Origin: an uncultured Bacilli bacterium | GTDB lineage: Bacteria; Bacillota_I; Bacilli_A; RF39; UBA660 | DNA length: 64,000 nucleotides | Assembly: GCA_934096715.1 (NCBI GenBank) | Contig: CAKOMQ010000003.1 | Span: forward strand, 6,157-70,156 | Direction of reading: 5' to 3' | Shown: positions 55,398-64,000 of the stretch, in pieces | Position numbering within the stretch: the first letter of the stretch is position 1 | Layout of the letters: every line of letters begins with the position of its first letter | Notes under the pieces: generated by a model | Told to the model about the DNA's origin: nothing | The model's input: only the letters and a program-made list of their open reading frames with translations | Database searches by the model: none | Program-made: the position numbers and the translations under genes

Positions 55398-56186
55398 TTA
55401 TCTACTTGTTCTTCCTGTATCAATTCCTAAATTATTTAAAACATCATTATATTCGTTTTCATAGTCTCTAAAAGAAATTGGTGTATAATTTAAGCTAATT
55501 GCAAAATCATTTAAATATTCAATTCCTTTAAGTGAACTAGGCATTTCATCTTGAGTAGCATCAACTTCTGCTTTCATGTATGAATCAAATAAATTATCAT
55601 CTCTTACAATTGTCGTTCTTTTTAAGAATTCATCATCTTCTTCGTTATAAGTATATGCTTCTTCACTTGAAGCATCACCTTCACTTTTAATAACAGTAAA
55701 ACTTCTTAAACTATCATCATAAACAGCTTCCATAGAAGTACAATAAGATACACCATCATGAATACCTTCTGTTACTAAAGATTCTATAGTTTTAGGAATT
55801 TTTGCATCATGGTACCCATAATTATGAACATAACGATTAGTTGTATAATCTTGAAACTTTTCACCTATAATTTTTTTACAAAATTCAAGTATACATTCTA
55901 CATTCTTGTCTTCTCCACGTTTTTCATCATAAGTAATAGTAATTGTTGTATCTAAATAATTAATAGTTAAAGACATTCTTCTAGAATTTCCTTCATATGT
56001 ATATGAATCATACGAATACTTAATATCCTTCTCAACTAGTATTTTTTCTTCTTCATCTTGGAATCTATCAAGAATATGTTTCCTTATAACACATTCTGGC
56101 GTTCCACCTAATTTTCTTTTTATTTCTTTTTCAATTTCATTGAAATAAGTATGATTTTGATTTAATTCTTGAGCATTCTTTTCCAT
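55398..56186 (-). CDS. Unknown protein of tandem family B, Ser-Arg C-terminus
   Basis: 262 residues from ATG 56186 (AAGGGGGAAAT upstream). It shares FNEIEKEIKRKLGG, TTNRYVHNYGYHDAKIP and KSEGDASSEEAY with the 56323 protein, so they are a second paralog pair, and more weakly resembles family A (Tyr/His-rich centre, helical C-terminus). Ends NNLGIDTGRTSR. Confidence 0.75.
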   Translation of the reverse strand: MEKNAQELNQNHTYFNEIEKEIKRKLGGTPECVIRKHILDRFQDEEEKILVEKDIKYSYDSYTYEGNSRRMSLTINYLDTTITITYDEKRGEDKNVECILEFCKKIIGEKFQDYTTNRYVHNYGYHDAKIPKTIESLVTEGIHDGVSYCTSMEAVYDDSLRSFTVIKSEGDASSEEAYTYNEEDDEFLKRTTIVRDDNLFDSYMKAEVDATQDEMPSSLKGIEYLNDFAISLNYTPISFRDYENEYNDVLNNLGIDTGRTSR

Positions 56187-56322
56187 AAATATTTCCCCCT
56201 TGCATATAAATCTTATAAATAATAACACTTTTTTATAAATATGTCAAATTTAACATACTTAAAATCATATTAAAGTAACTAACTAAATAATAATATCATT
56301 TTACAATTAAATGTAATATAGT

Positions 56323-57135
56323 TTATCTAGCAATTCCTTGCTCCTTTTCTTCACTAATTAAAATTCCTCTAGACTTCATAACAGCATTTACCATTTTTTG
56401 ATATTCATCATAATTGATTTCAACAAATTCAGCACCGTTAATAACTTCATTTACATAATTCCATCCACTAAAATTAGTTGGAATTTCTTTATCCTTTTCG
56501 AAAACTCCTTTGCTATATATTTCAGTTTTATTATTATCCTTTACCACACAATGTTTTTTCACTATTTCTTTTGTACCACGGTCGATTTGATAAAATTCTT
56601 CACTAGAATCATTGCCTTCTCTTTTGTATACTCTGTAATCATTAATAATATCATTAAAACTACTTTCTATCTCATTTTCAAATTCTACCCCATTAGCAAT
56701 ACCTTTGTTAATAAATATTTCACGATTACTTGGAATACCTTGTTGAAGCACATTGAAAGAATTTACATAACGATTTATAGTTGTTGTTACATCTTCTCCT
56801 TTTTTAACAGTCTCGCTAAATTCAGCAGTAATAAATTTACCAACTTCATTATATTCTTGATCATAAGTTAAACTGATAGAAGTGTCATTATCTCCTAAAG
56901 TTAACTTCATTTTTTCTCTTCCATTTTCATCATCATTTTTATCAAAAGATATAGTTAAATCCTTTTTAGAGAGTTTTTGTTGCTCTTCTAAAAATTTACC
57001 TAATGTATTATTTTTCATAATTCCATTACCTGCTGGTTCTAACTTTCTTTTAAGTTCAGTTTCGATTTCATAAATATTTAGACCATCCACAACTGTTCTC
57101 CCATTAATTTTTTTAAACATTCCTAAAAATTCCAT
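56323..57135 (-). CDS. Unknown protein of tandem family B, Ala-Arg C-terminus
   Basis: 270 residues; AAGGAGATAAGT precedes ATG. Paralog of the previous gene (IYEIETELKRKLEP, TTTINRYVNSFNVLQQGIP, KREGNDSSEEFY). The end is EEKEQGIAR, so Ala replaces Ser before the terminal Arg. First gene of the four-gene run in transcription order, though each gap (40-140 bp) is large enough for separate promoters. Confidence 0.75.
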   Translation of the reverse strand: MEFLGMFKKINGRTVVDGLNIYEIETELKRKLEPAGNGIMKNNTLGKFLEEQQKLSKKDLTISFDKNDDENGREKMKLTLGDNDTSISLTYDQEYNEVGKFITAEFSETVKKGEDVTTTINRYVNSFNVLQQGIPSNREIFINKGIANGVEFENEIESSFNDIINDYRVYKREGNDSSEEFYQIDRGTKEIVKKHCVVKDNNKTEIYSKGVFEKDKEIPTNFSGWNYVNEVINGAEFVEINYDEYQKMVNAVMKSRGILISEEKEQGIAR

Positions 57136-57424
57136 ACTTATCTCCTTTTCTACAATAAAAGTACCATATCTTTTTAATGTTTACAATTAATTTATTATTT
57201 CAGTTTACAATTAGTTTACTCAAATTAAATAGTATATTACACAAAAAATCTTTTTAATGGTTTGATTTTAGATAATATTAATGAAGTAAAATATGATGCA
57301 ACAAATGTAAATACTAATACTTATAATGCCTATTTTTTTATTATTAATAAGATGAATAAATAAGTATATCTTACCTAGTATAAATAATTTAAGTATCATA
57401 AATAATTTCTAGCATTTAAAAAGC
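57136..57424. other. Intergenic region without clear gene
   Basis: About 290 bp of AT-rich DNA. A plus-strand frame 57262-57363 (TTG start, LDNINEVKYDATNVNTNTYN) looks faintly coding but has no SD and is short. I see no convincing promoter or terminator here. Confidence 0.4.
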
Positions 57425-58477
57425 TCACTTTATAGCAAGCTTGCTAAATATCTTCTTTATTACAAATTTATCAATTACATTATATATCAAGTTTATAATA
57501 TAGGAGATAATCAAAGATAGAATAAAGATAATAGGAATTATTTTAATATAATTGATTAAACTACAAGTTATAGAAGAATTAAAATATATTTTGTAAATAT
57601 ATTGATCTACTAAGTAAGAAGATAAATACATAACAAATGATAATTGAGATACTTTAACAATTATCATTTTAAATAAATTAGGTAATTTATTTAAATCCAT
57701 TTTTAGTATTGTTATAAACAGAAATGTTGAATTCATTACATTGAATATACTACCCCAATCATTATGAATTCCCCATACAAAATTATTATCATGGGATAAA
57801 TAAATATTTAATACAGATGAAATAATTAAAGAAAATAAAAATAATAAGAATGTTTTTGATATTTTAAAATCATCTTTGTATTCAGATATATAAGCACCAA
57901 TATAATAATAAGTAAATGGATATAGTGTCAACCAATAATCCATGGTTACTACATGTTTTATATTCAATAATCCAGGCAAACTGGTTAACAATATGAATGT
58001 TCCAATTAATATTTTCTTTTCTTTTTTACCAGAGAGATTCTTATAGATAATATTTAAAAATGGAATAAGCAAAAATAACCCAATGTACATTTCTACATAC
58101 CAACTATAGCCAGTTTGATTAAAATCTAATAAACTATTTCTAATAAATTCTATACTTAATTCAGTATGTAATATAAAATAATTAAATAAGAAAAAAACAA
58201 TTACATAAAGGAAATAAGATATCAACACTCTTGATATTGATAAATAATATGATTTACTTAATTCTTTTTTTCTCATTAGATATCCAGTAGTAATCAAAAA
58301 TAGTGGTACACATGTCATGCAAAGAGTTCTAAAAGTTGTTGCTAAATATAATTGCTTGTCAGATATTGGAACAAAATAAAAATTAGTATTTAGAAAAAAA
58401 TGAACAGACATCACCAAAAATACAGCAAGTGCTTTTATTAAATCTACACTAACATTTCTACTTATAACTTTATTCAT
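57425..58477 (-). CDS. Acyltransferase 3 family membrane protein
   Basis: 350 residues from ATG 58477 (AAGGTGA 6 nt upstream). About ten membrane helices; N-terminal SVDLIKALAVFLVMSVHFFLN and CMTCVPLFLITTGYL are typical of OafA/WecH-like acyltransferases, with the catalytic-type His in VMSVHFF. It likely acetylates or acylates a surface polysaccharide made by the neighbouring wecB locus. Confidence 0.85.
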   Translation of the reverse strand: MNKVISRNVSVDLIKALAVFLVMSVHFFLNTNFYFVPISDKQLYLATTFRTLCMTCVPLFLITTGYLMRKKELSKSYYLSISRVLISYFLYVIVFFLFNYFILHTELSIEFIRNSLLDFNQTGYSWYVEMYIGLFLLIPFLNIIYKNLSGKKEKKILIGTFILLTSLPGLLNIKHVVTMDYWLTLYPFTYYYIGAYISEYKDDFKISKTFLLFLFSLIISSVLNIYLSHDNNFVWGIHNDWGSIFNVMNSTFLFITILKMDLNKLPNLFKMIIVKVSQLSFVMYLSSYLVDQYIYKIYFNSSITCSLINYIKIIPIIFILSLIISYIINLIYNVIDKFVIKKIFSKLAIK

Positions 58478-58548
58478 ACACAATCACCTTAACCTTACAT
58501 ATATCTTATTATAAATAAAGCATTCTTGTCAACAAAAGAAAAAGAGAA

Positions 58549-59409
58549 TTACATTTTTCTCTCATCAATATCTTTCATTGTTCTATCCATATTGTAAAAG
58601 TTAAGTAGAATATCATAAGCTTCTTTTGCATAAGCAGGTTCCACATACTTGTTAAATAAATCTTTATATCCTTCAAGAGCATTATCATATCCATAACATT
58701 CAATTGCCATCAGTTTTTTAGCAACTTCATGATCTTTTCCCTTTAAAGATTGAATAGCAAGTACCGTTGCAAATAATATATAATCAGCATATGTTTTACA
58801 TTCTTTTAATTTATCAAATTTTTCGCCTTTTCTATAATGTTCAATTACTGATGGTGAAACCATAGTCATATCAAGATCAGGATTTTTTTCTTTATATCCT
58901 TTTGCATCTGTTAAAACTTCTCTTTCTAAATAGCCAAGTGCTCCTACACAACCATTATCTAAATCATCACTTCTAGAAATAATTTCAGTAGTTTCTAATA
59001 TTTCCGGATCCATTGGCATTTTTTTGAAAGGTATAAATTGCATTCTACCATGATACATAACACTTTGTCTTATAACATCCAATTCAAATGATGTTTCTAA
59101 CTTCTTTTGAAATAAAAATCTTGTTATTAAATCTTCACCTAAATTATGATGAAGAATTAAATCATCTCTAAATCCACCTAATATTTCATATTGGGGAAAT
59201 CTTCCAATATCATGAAATTTGGCTGCAACTTCAGCCATTTTATTACCGGGTGCAATCATTTTAGTTATTGTAGCAGCTCTATTAATATGTTCTATTTTAT
59301 CTAAAATAGTATCTCTACCATTAAGTCCTACATATTTCTCAAATTGTTCTTTTAAATAACTATCAATAAAATTATCAAGTTTAGTTAGTGTTTCTAAATC
59401 ATATCTCAT
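58549..59409 (-). CDS. HD-domain phosphohydrolase
   Basis: 286 residues. HD-superfamily motif: EHINRAATITKMI, AAKFHDIGRFPQYE (HD), DDLILHHNLGED and later SRSDDLDNGCVGALGY (Asp) supply the metal ligands. Members hydrolyse nucleotides or phosphate esters; substrate cannot be told. It lies between the acyltransferase and wecB; cytoplasmic. Confidence 0.88.
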   Translation of the reverse strand: MRYDLETLTKLDNFIDSYLKEQFEKYVGLNGRDTILDKIEHINRAATITKMIAPGNKMAEVAAKFHDIGRFPQYEILGGFRDDLILHHNLGEDLITRFLFQKKLETSFELDVIRQSVMYHGRMQFIPFKKMPMDPEILETTEIISRSDDLDNGCVGALGYLEREVLTDAKGYKEKNPDLDMTMVSPSVIEHYRKGEKFDKLKECKTYADYILFATVLAIQSLKGKDHEVAKKLMAIECYGYDNALEGYKDLFNKYVEPAYAKEAYDILLNFYNMDRTMKDIDERKM

Positions 59410-59500
59410 ACTTTCTCTCCTTCGCTATAATTAAATCGTAGCATAAAAAAAGAATAGATTCAATTATTAAGATGATTTAAGCGTAAAAAAATAGTAAAGT

Positions 59501-60607
59501 TTATTTACTATATCTTTCTATAATAGCATCTACTATTCTTTCACTTGCATGCCCATCTCCATATGGATTTATAGCATTTGACATATTTTCATACGCTTTC
59601 TTATCTGTTAGTAGCTTTTTAGTTTCATTATATATTTTATCAGTATCTGTACCTACTAATTTTAATGTTCCAGCTTCTATTCCCTCCGGTCTTTCTGTTA
59701 CATCTCTTAAAACAAGCACAGGCTTATTTAAACTAGGTGCCTCTTCTTGAAGTCCACCACTATCAGTAAGCACTATGTAACTTTTATTTATAAAGTTATG
59801 AAAATCAAACACATCAAGCGGATCAATTAACTTTATCTTATCACAATCTTTAAACAATTCATTAGCTATGTTTCTAACTTTAGGATTTAGATGAACTGGA
59901 TATATTACCTTTACATCATCAAATTCATCAACGATTCTTTTTATTGCAGTAAAAATATGTTTCATTGGTTCACCCAAGTTCTCTCTTCTATGAGCAGTCA
60001 AAAGTATTAATTTTTCTCCATCTTTTATCCAATCCAATTCTTTATGAGAATAATCTTCTTTTACTGTAGTAGTCATCGCATCAATAGCAGTATTACCAGT
60101 TATATATATGTTCTCTTCCTTTCTATTCTCATTAATTAAATTATCGAAGCACAACTTAGTAGGAGCAAAATTCATATCAGCCATACAGCTAACCATTTGT
60201 CTATTCATCTCTTCTGGAAAAGGAGCATATTTATCATTTGTTCTAAGGCCAGCTTCTACATGGCCAATATCTATTTGATTATAGAACGCCGCAAGAGATC
60301 CAGCGAAAGTCGTTGTTGTATCTCCATGAACAAGAACAATATTAGGATTCACTTCTTTAATAATCCTTTCAAGTCCATTAAGGGCCCTAGTAGTAACTTC
60401 TCCAAGAGTTTGACCATCCTTCATAATATTTAAATCATAATCAGGCTTAATATCAAAAGTTTCAAGAACTTGGTCTAACATTTGTCTATGTTGCGCTGTT
60501 ACACATACAATACTTTCAATTTCTTCTCTTTTCTCTAATTCTTTAACAAGTGGAGCCATTTTTATAGCTTCTGGTCTTGTTCCAAATATACTCATTACTT
60601 TAATCAT
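59501..60607 (-). CDS. wecB: UDP-N-acetylglucosamine 2-epimerase (non-hydrolysing)
   Basis: 368 residues. VMSIFGTRPEAIKMAPLV, VLVHGDTTTTFAGSLAAFY, HVEAGLRT, LTAHRRENLGEP and LTDSGGLQEEAP are diagnostic. It makes UDP-ManNAc for teichoic-acid linkage unit or capsule. Its start overlaps the end of the WecG/TagA gene by 8 bp, so they form an operon: epimerase product (UDP-ManNAc) feeds the transferase. Confidence 0.96.
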   Translation of the reverse strand: MIKVMSIFGTRPEAIKMAPLVKELEKREEIESIVCVTAQHRQMLDQVLETFDIKPDYDLNIMKDGQTLGEVTTRALNGLERIIKEVNPNIVLVHGDTTTTFAGSLAAFYNQIDIGHVEAGLRTNDKYAPFPEEMNRQMVSCMADMNFAPTKLCFDNLINENRKEENIYITGNTAIDAMTTTVKEDYSHKELDWIKDGEKLILLTAHRRENLGEPMKHIFTAIKRIVDEFDDVKVIYPVHLNPKVRNIANELFKDCDKIKLIDPLDVFDFHNFINKSYIVLTDSGGLQEEAPSLNKPVLVLRDVTERPEGIEAGTLKLVGTDTDKIYNETKKLLTDKKAYENMSNAINPYGDGHASERIVDAIIERYSK

Positions 60608-61328
60608 TATTTTTACCTTTACTTTCTTTTTTTATTTGAATAACAAATTTGACATTATTATTTATAAATCTTTTTATTCTTTTTGGTTCACAAATGATTC
60701 TGTAAAGCCATTCTAAATTCAATTTGATAAATATTTTCGGAGCTCTCTTTTTGCATCCACTTAGTACATCAAGCGATCCACCTACTCCAATAAAAATACC
60801 TTTATTAAAATCTTTTAAATGTTTATAAATCAATCTTTCTTGATATGGAATTCCTAACGCAACTATCACTATATCCGGTTTAGCTTTTTTAATTTTTTCA
60901 AATTCTTTATCGCGATCTTCTACATAACCATTTGTAAGTCCTACTAAATTAATACCACTATAATTAGATTTTATTTTTTCACTAAGTGCTATAAGCGTTT
61001 CTTCTTTGCTTCCAAATATATAAACTTTCTTCTTGTGTTTGCTTGCATATTTTAATAAGTACTCACAAATATCTACTCCAGGTATTCTTTCTTTAAAATC
61101 AACTTTCAAAAGTTTACCTGCTTTAATTACTGCAACACCATCTGGAACAACTGAATTATTAGTATCAAGTAACATTTTACTTACTTCTTCATCTGTTTTT
61201 GCCATACTAAGTGTTTCTGGATTAGCAGTAATTATAAATTTTTTTTGATCATTTTCCAAAAGATTATCCAAATATTCATAATAATCTTTTTTAGTTCCTT
61301 TGTACATTAATTGTAAATATTCTTTCAT
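60600..61328 (-). CDS. WecG/TagA/CpsF glycosyltransferase (GT26)
   Basis: 242 residues. ANPETLSMA, VVPDGVAVIKAGKLL, ERIPGVDICEYLLK, YIFGSKEETL, LGIPYQERLIYKHL, GVGGSLDVLSGCKKRAP are GT26 motifs. TagA adds ManNAc to undecaprenyl-PP-GlcNAc in the wall teichoic acid linkage unit. Its start ATGA overlaps the preceding gene's TGA, and its end overlaps wecB. Confidence 0.93.
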   Translation of the reverse strand: MKEYLQLMYKGTKKDYYEYLDNLLENDQKKFIITANPETLSMAKTDEEVSKMLLDTNNSVVPDGVAVIKAGKLLKVDFKERIPGVDICEYLLKYASKHKKKVYIFGSKEETLIALSEKIKSNYSGINLVGLTNGYVEDRDKEFEKIKKAKPDIVIVALGIPYQERLIYKHLKDFNKGIFIGVGGSLDVLSGCKKRAPKIFIKLNLEWLYRIICEPKRIKRFINNNVKFVIQIKKESKGKNND

Positions 61329-63757
61329 TTTATCACTCCATCAATAAATTTTAACCATTCTTTCTTAATATTTTCAAATTTATATTTAATACTCGTAATT
61401 CTTGCGTTTTTTCCTAATAGTTCTTTATCTTTTAAACTCATGTTTAAATACTTATCTACAGTAGCTGAATATTCATCTATATTTCTATTTTTTACAATAA
61501 AACCATTATCTTTATTAATCACACTTATTGCGCCTTTAGCACTATCAAACGAAATACATGGCACTTTATAACTCATTGCTTCAATTATTACAAGTCCAAA
61601 TGATTCTTCAAAAGATGTCATCATATATAATGAAGATTCTTTTAAATATTTACTAATAAATTTTTGATCTTTGAATCCCCAAAATTTCACTTTATTTTGA
61701 ATACCTAATTCTTTAGAATATTCTATTAAATGTTCTTTTTCACTACCGTCACCAAAAATATTCAAGTATATATCATTAGTTTTTAGCTTACTTACAATTG
61801 TTAATAAATCATAAAATCCTTTTTCCTTTTCAAGTCTACCAATAGCAATTAAATTATTTGTATCTAATTTTGATAACTCGTTAGTTTCGGGATAATAATT
61901 TAAGCTAAGTGGAATATATTTTAATTTAGCATTAACATGATCTTTGTACTCATTATATATTGGCATACTTACTGGCATAATATAATCAATATTTTCAAGA
62001 TTATTTAACCCTTTTATATAAGTAGTGCTGACACTATAAGTATGCTCTTGATGAATATTTATTATTTCTTCTCTACTATATTTATTCAATATTTTAGAAA
62101 ATTCTATTCTAGTAGATATAATAATTTTTGAATCACATTCAATTATACCTTTTTTTATCCATCTATTTTTATTAATTAAAATGTATATTGCTTTAAATCC
62201 TTCCTTAAAAATACCTACAATATTCTTATTTTTAATTTCATTTTTAAATAATTCTTTATTAGAACAAATATTAGTTAAATATTTGATTTTAACTTTTCTG
62301 TCAATTTTAAATGGTATTTCTTCTTTTTTATACAATGAAATAATTTCAACTTCATAATCATCTTTTAACATATTAGCAGTATTAGCAATTACATTTTCAA
62401 CACCACCATATCCAAGATGAAGTGCTAAAATAGAAATCTTCTTCTGATTTATTGTTTTATCAAAATATTTAAGCTCATTAAACAAGTAACAAAAATAAAT
62501 TGCAATATATATAGATACTGCTGGGGCAAGAAAAACATGTCCTGCAGTTGAAGATATACCTAGTGTTAATAAAATCATCAAAATTAAAAATATTGACTCA
62601 GCTGTTATATTCTTTTTTCTTTTTAAAACAATATACAAAGCATATACAAAAGGGTATGCTAATAATAAAATACCAACAATTCCTAAATGAAAGAACACAT
62701 CTAATATATCTATTTCAATTAATTTTTCACTTCTAATATTATTTATTCTTGTAGTATTAGAAAATCCCATACCAAATAGTGAATAATCATCTTTATAAGA
62801 TTCTTTATATATACGATATGTATTTAAAGCATATACGTCTCTACTACTTAGTAATTTTGAACCAATTTCTTTAAATTTAATATAGAACTTATCATTTTTA
62901 TACTTTTCTTCATCATTTGACAATTCTTTATTTATATTGGCTATTTCATTCATTTCACTTTCACTTAAAGAATTTTTCATATTTGTCGCTGCATAATTAT
63001 TAACCATAAATAAAATAGATACTAAAAACATAAGAAATGGAATAATAATATTTTTACTATTAATCTTTTTTTCTTTAATTATAGATAAAACTAGTATTAA
63101 AAATGTAATAATTAGTATACCAAATAAAGTAACTTTTGTACCAATTAATCCTATAGTATATAAACTTATTAAAAATAAAATAATCATTACAATTTTATTT
63201 TTATTATATAAAACATATATAAATGGAAATAATAATAAAAGAATTGTAGACACTTCATTAGCGGCATAATACCAACCCACAGACCCGGCATAATTAACAT
63301 TAGAATATGAACTAAAATTAATATTAAATATTGTTGGAATAGTTATAAAAATAATATAAATAATTAAACTTACAAATATTATTTTATTTAATTTATCTTT
63401 TGGGAATCCTTTTTCATCAAATATATTTATAAACGTAAATAGCATAGTTGGAAAATATATAAATCTTAATAAATAATTACATTCATTTAAGAAAATATTT
63501 GAATTTAATAAATCTATTTTAAAACTAAAATATAATAAAATATATAATAAAATAAATCCAAAATACCATAAAGTAATTTTTCTATGTTTACTAGAACTTC
63601 TAAATATTATATAGAAAACACTTATAATTATAGCAAGTCCTTTAATAATCATACCTACTGAAAAAAAACTATCAGTAATTCTATTAGTAATACTAGATAA
63701 TAAATCTAGTATTGGAAGTGATATTAAAAAAGTATATAATAAGTCCCATTTTTTCAT
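61325..63757 (-). CDS. O-antigen ligase-like polymerase fused to GT4 glycosyltransferase
   Basis: ATG 63757 (GGAGGT 7 nt upstream) gives 810 residues. Residues 1-~435 have about 11 membrane helices and a Wzy/WaaL-like pattern (GWYYAANEVSTILLLLFP, DVFFHLGIVGILLL). From ~440 a GT4 domain starts ISILALHLGYGGVENVI (acceptor-side GGxE), and ends GRLEKEKGFYDLLTIV, NIFGDGSEKEHLIEYS and SSLYMMTSFEESFGLVIIEAMS. It likely polymerises or ligates the surface glycan and adds a sugar. Stop TGA overlaps the next gene's ATG. Confidence 0.88.
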   Translation of the reverse strand: MKKWDLLYTFLISLPILDLLSSITNRITDSFFSVGMIIKGLAIIISVFYIIFRSSSKHRKITLWYFGFILLYILLYFSFKIDLLNSNIFLNECNYLLRFIYFPTMLFTFINIFDEKGFPKDKLNKIIFVSLIIYIIFITIPTIFNINFSSYSNVNYAGSVGWYYAANEVSTILLLLFPFIYVLYNKNKIVMIILFLISLYTIGLIGTKVTLFGILIITFLILVLSIIKEKKINSKNIIIPFLMFLVSILFMVNNYAATNMKNSLSESEMNEIANINKELSNDEEKYKNDKFYIKFKEIGSKLLSSRDVYALNTYRIYKESYKDDYSLFGMGFSNTTRINNIRSEKLIEIDILDVFFHLGIVGILLLAYPFVYALYIVLKRKKNITAESIFLILMILLTLGISSTAGHVFLAPAVSIYIAIYFCYLFNELKYFDKTINQKKISILALHLGYGGVENVIANTANMLKDDYEVEIISLYKKEEIPFKIDRKVKIKYLTNICSNKELFKNEIKNKNIVGIFKEGFKAIYILINKNRWIKKGIIECDSKIIISTRIEFSKILNKYSREEIINIHQEHTYSVSTTYIKGLNNLENIDYIMPVSMPIYNEYKDHVNAKLKYIPLSLNYYPETNELSKLDTNNLIAIGRLEKEKGFYDLLTIVSKLKTNDIYLNIFGDGSEKEHLIEYSKELGIQNKVKFWGFKDQKFISKYLKESSLYMMTSFEESFGLVIIEAMSYKVPCISFDSAKGAISVINKDNGFIVKNRNIDEYSATVDKYLNMSLKDKELLGKNARITSIKYKFENIKKEWLKFIDGVIK

Positions 63758-63868
63758 GTTGCTTACCTCCACTTCCATTATAACCTAAATATCCCAATTA
63801 AAAAAGAATATTTAATAAAATTCTTAAATATTCTTTATATTGTAATTTCAACCGCACCATTTAATTTA

Positions 63869-63896
63869 ATTTTATCAAATAATAAATATTAGTCAA
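63869..63896 (-). promoter_or_regulatory. Promoter of the glycan operon
   Basis: On the minus strand TTGACT (63891-63896), 16-nt spacer, TAAAAT (63869-63874), about 110 nt before the start of the polymerase-GT4 gene. Confidence 0.65.
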
Positions 63897-63924
63897 TTAT
63901 TTTATTTGTTATTACCTTTTTTGT

Positions 63925-63988
63925 ATATTCTGGTTTTTTGTCAATGACACTTTGTGTTTATTTTATCATTGACTAAAAAACAGAATAT
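63925..63988. repeat. 23-bp imperfect inverted repeat upstream of glycan operon
   Basis: ATATTCTGGTTTTTTGTCAA+TGA (63925-63947) is repeated inverted at 63966-63988 with 21 of 23 matches and an 18-bp spacer. TCATTGAC/GTCAATGA arms contain -35-like TTGACA on both strands. Possible operator or mobile-element end at the window edge. Confidence 0.55.
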
Positions 63989-64000
63989 ATTATAATTTTC

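Noticed and set aside
56398..56871. 157-codon plus-strand ORF rich in Ile/Phe
   Set aside because: Antisense shadow of a family B gene; no SD and composition is that of reversed coding DNA.
1..64000. Mycoplasma genetic code (TGA as Trp)
   Set aside because: TGA is used as stop (for example the ATGA overlap at 61325-61328), conserved Trp are encoded by TGG, and no conserved gene needs TGA read-through.

Overview
The window is AT-rich, compact, standard-code DNA from a Gram-positive-type bacterium of the Bacillota (Bacilli side), most like an uncultured gut-type relative of Erysipelotrichia/RF39-like lineages. Evidence: RNase HIII, a PBP2B/SpoVD-mraY-ftsW cluster, a YbxB-like methyltransferase next to rpoB-rpoC, TmcAL, PrsA, a SipW-type signal protein, SpoVIF and YjcZ-like microproteins (so probably a spore former). 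TGA is a true stop (ATGA overlap at 61325-61328), so this is not Mycoplasma code. Lineage is inferred from gene content only.

Layout. 1-6.3 kb: partial CvpA-like gene, rnhC, a SipW-signal surface protein whose last ~65 codons form a GC-rich block resembling a diversity-generating-retroelement variable region, CYTH protein, SleB-like hydrolase, holA. 6.4-12.9 kb: 1296-residue surface protein, Nudix, tag, lepB, rplS. 13-20.8 kb (+ strand): small Ser-Arg-tailed protein, rpsT, transglutaminase-like protein, tmcAL, two membrane-anchored surface proteins (one with about ten Cys-rich repeats), VanY-like carboxypeptidase; miaA on the other strand. 20.9-30.7 kb: slipin, pnp, rpsO, Nudix, GH25 lysozyme, frameshifted sua5, DUF2628-like protein, MATE-cytidylate-kinase-like fusion. 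30.9-37.4 kb: RelBE-like module, ftsW-mraY-PBP, AbiE module whose toxin gene seems to have lost its start codon. 37.5-43.3 kb: CHAP and YHYH surface proteins, a cluster of unknown proteins with Ser-Arg C-termini including an ATP-grasp enzyme, deformylase, two tRNAs. 43.4-52.9 kb: prsA, two microproteins, rpoC, rpoB, methyltransferase. 52.9-57.1 kb: two small RNA units (one a tandem covarying pseudoknot), spoVIF, four tandem paralogous Ser-Arg-tailed proteins. 57.4-64 kb: acyltransferase, HD hydrolase, wecB, WecG/TagA glycosyltransferase, O-antigen-ligase-like/GT4 fusion.

Most notable: (1) eight proteins of unknown function end in Ser-Arg (a ninth in Ala-Arg), two of them sharing a longer IRIRxPKNRxSR tail, suggesting an undescribed C-terminal tag; (2) the DGR-like variable 3' end with a GC hairpin and an upstream C10 tract; (3) a promoter-to-terminator RNA with two 49-nt pseudoknot repeats supported by compensatory changes, similar in design to type III antitoxin RNAs but without a toxin gene; (4) degraded or minimised genes (sua5, abiEii start, miaA domain loss).
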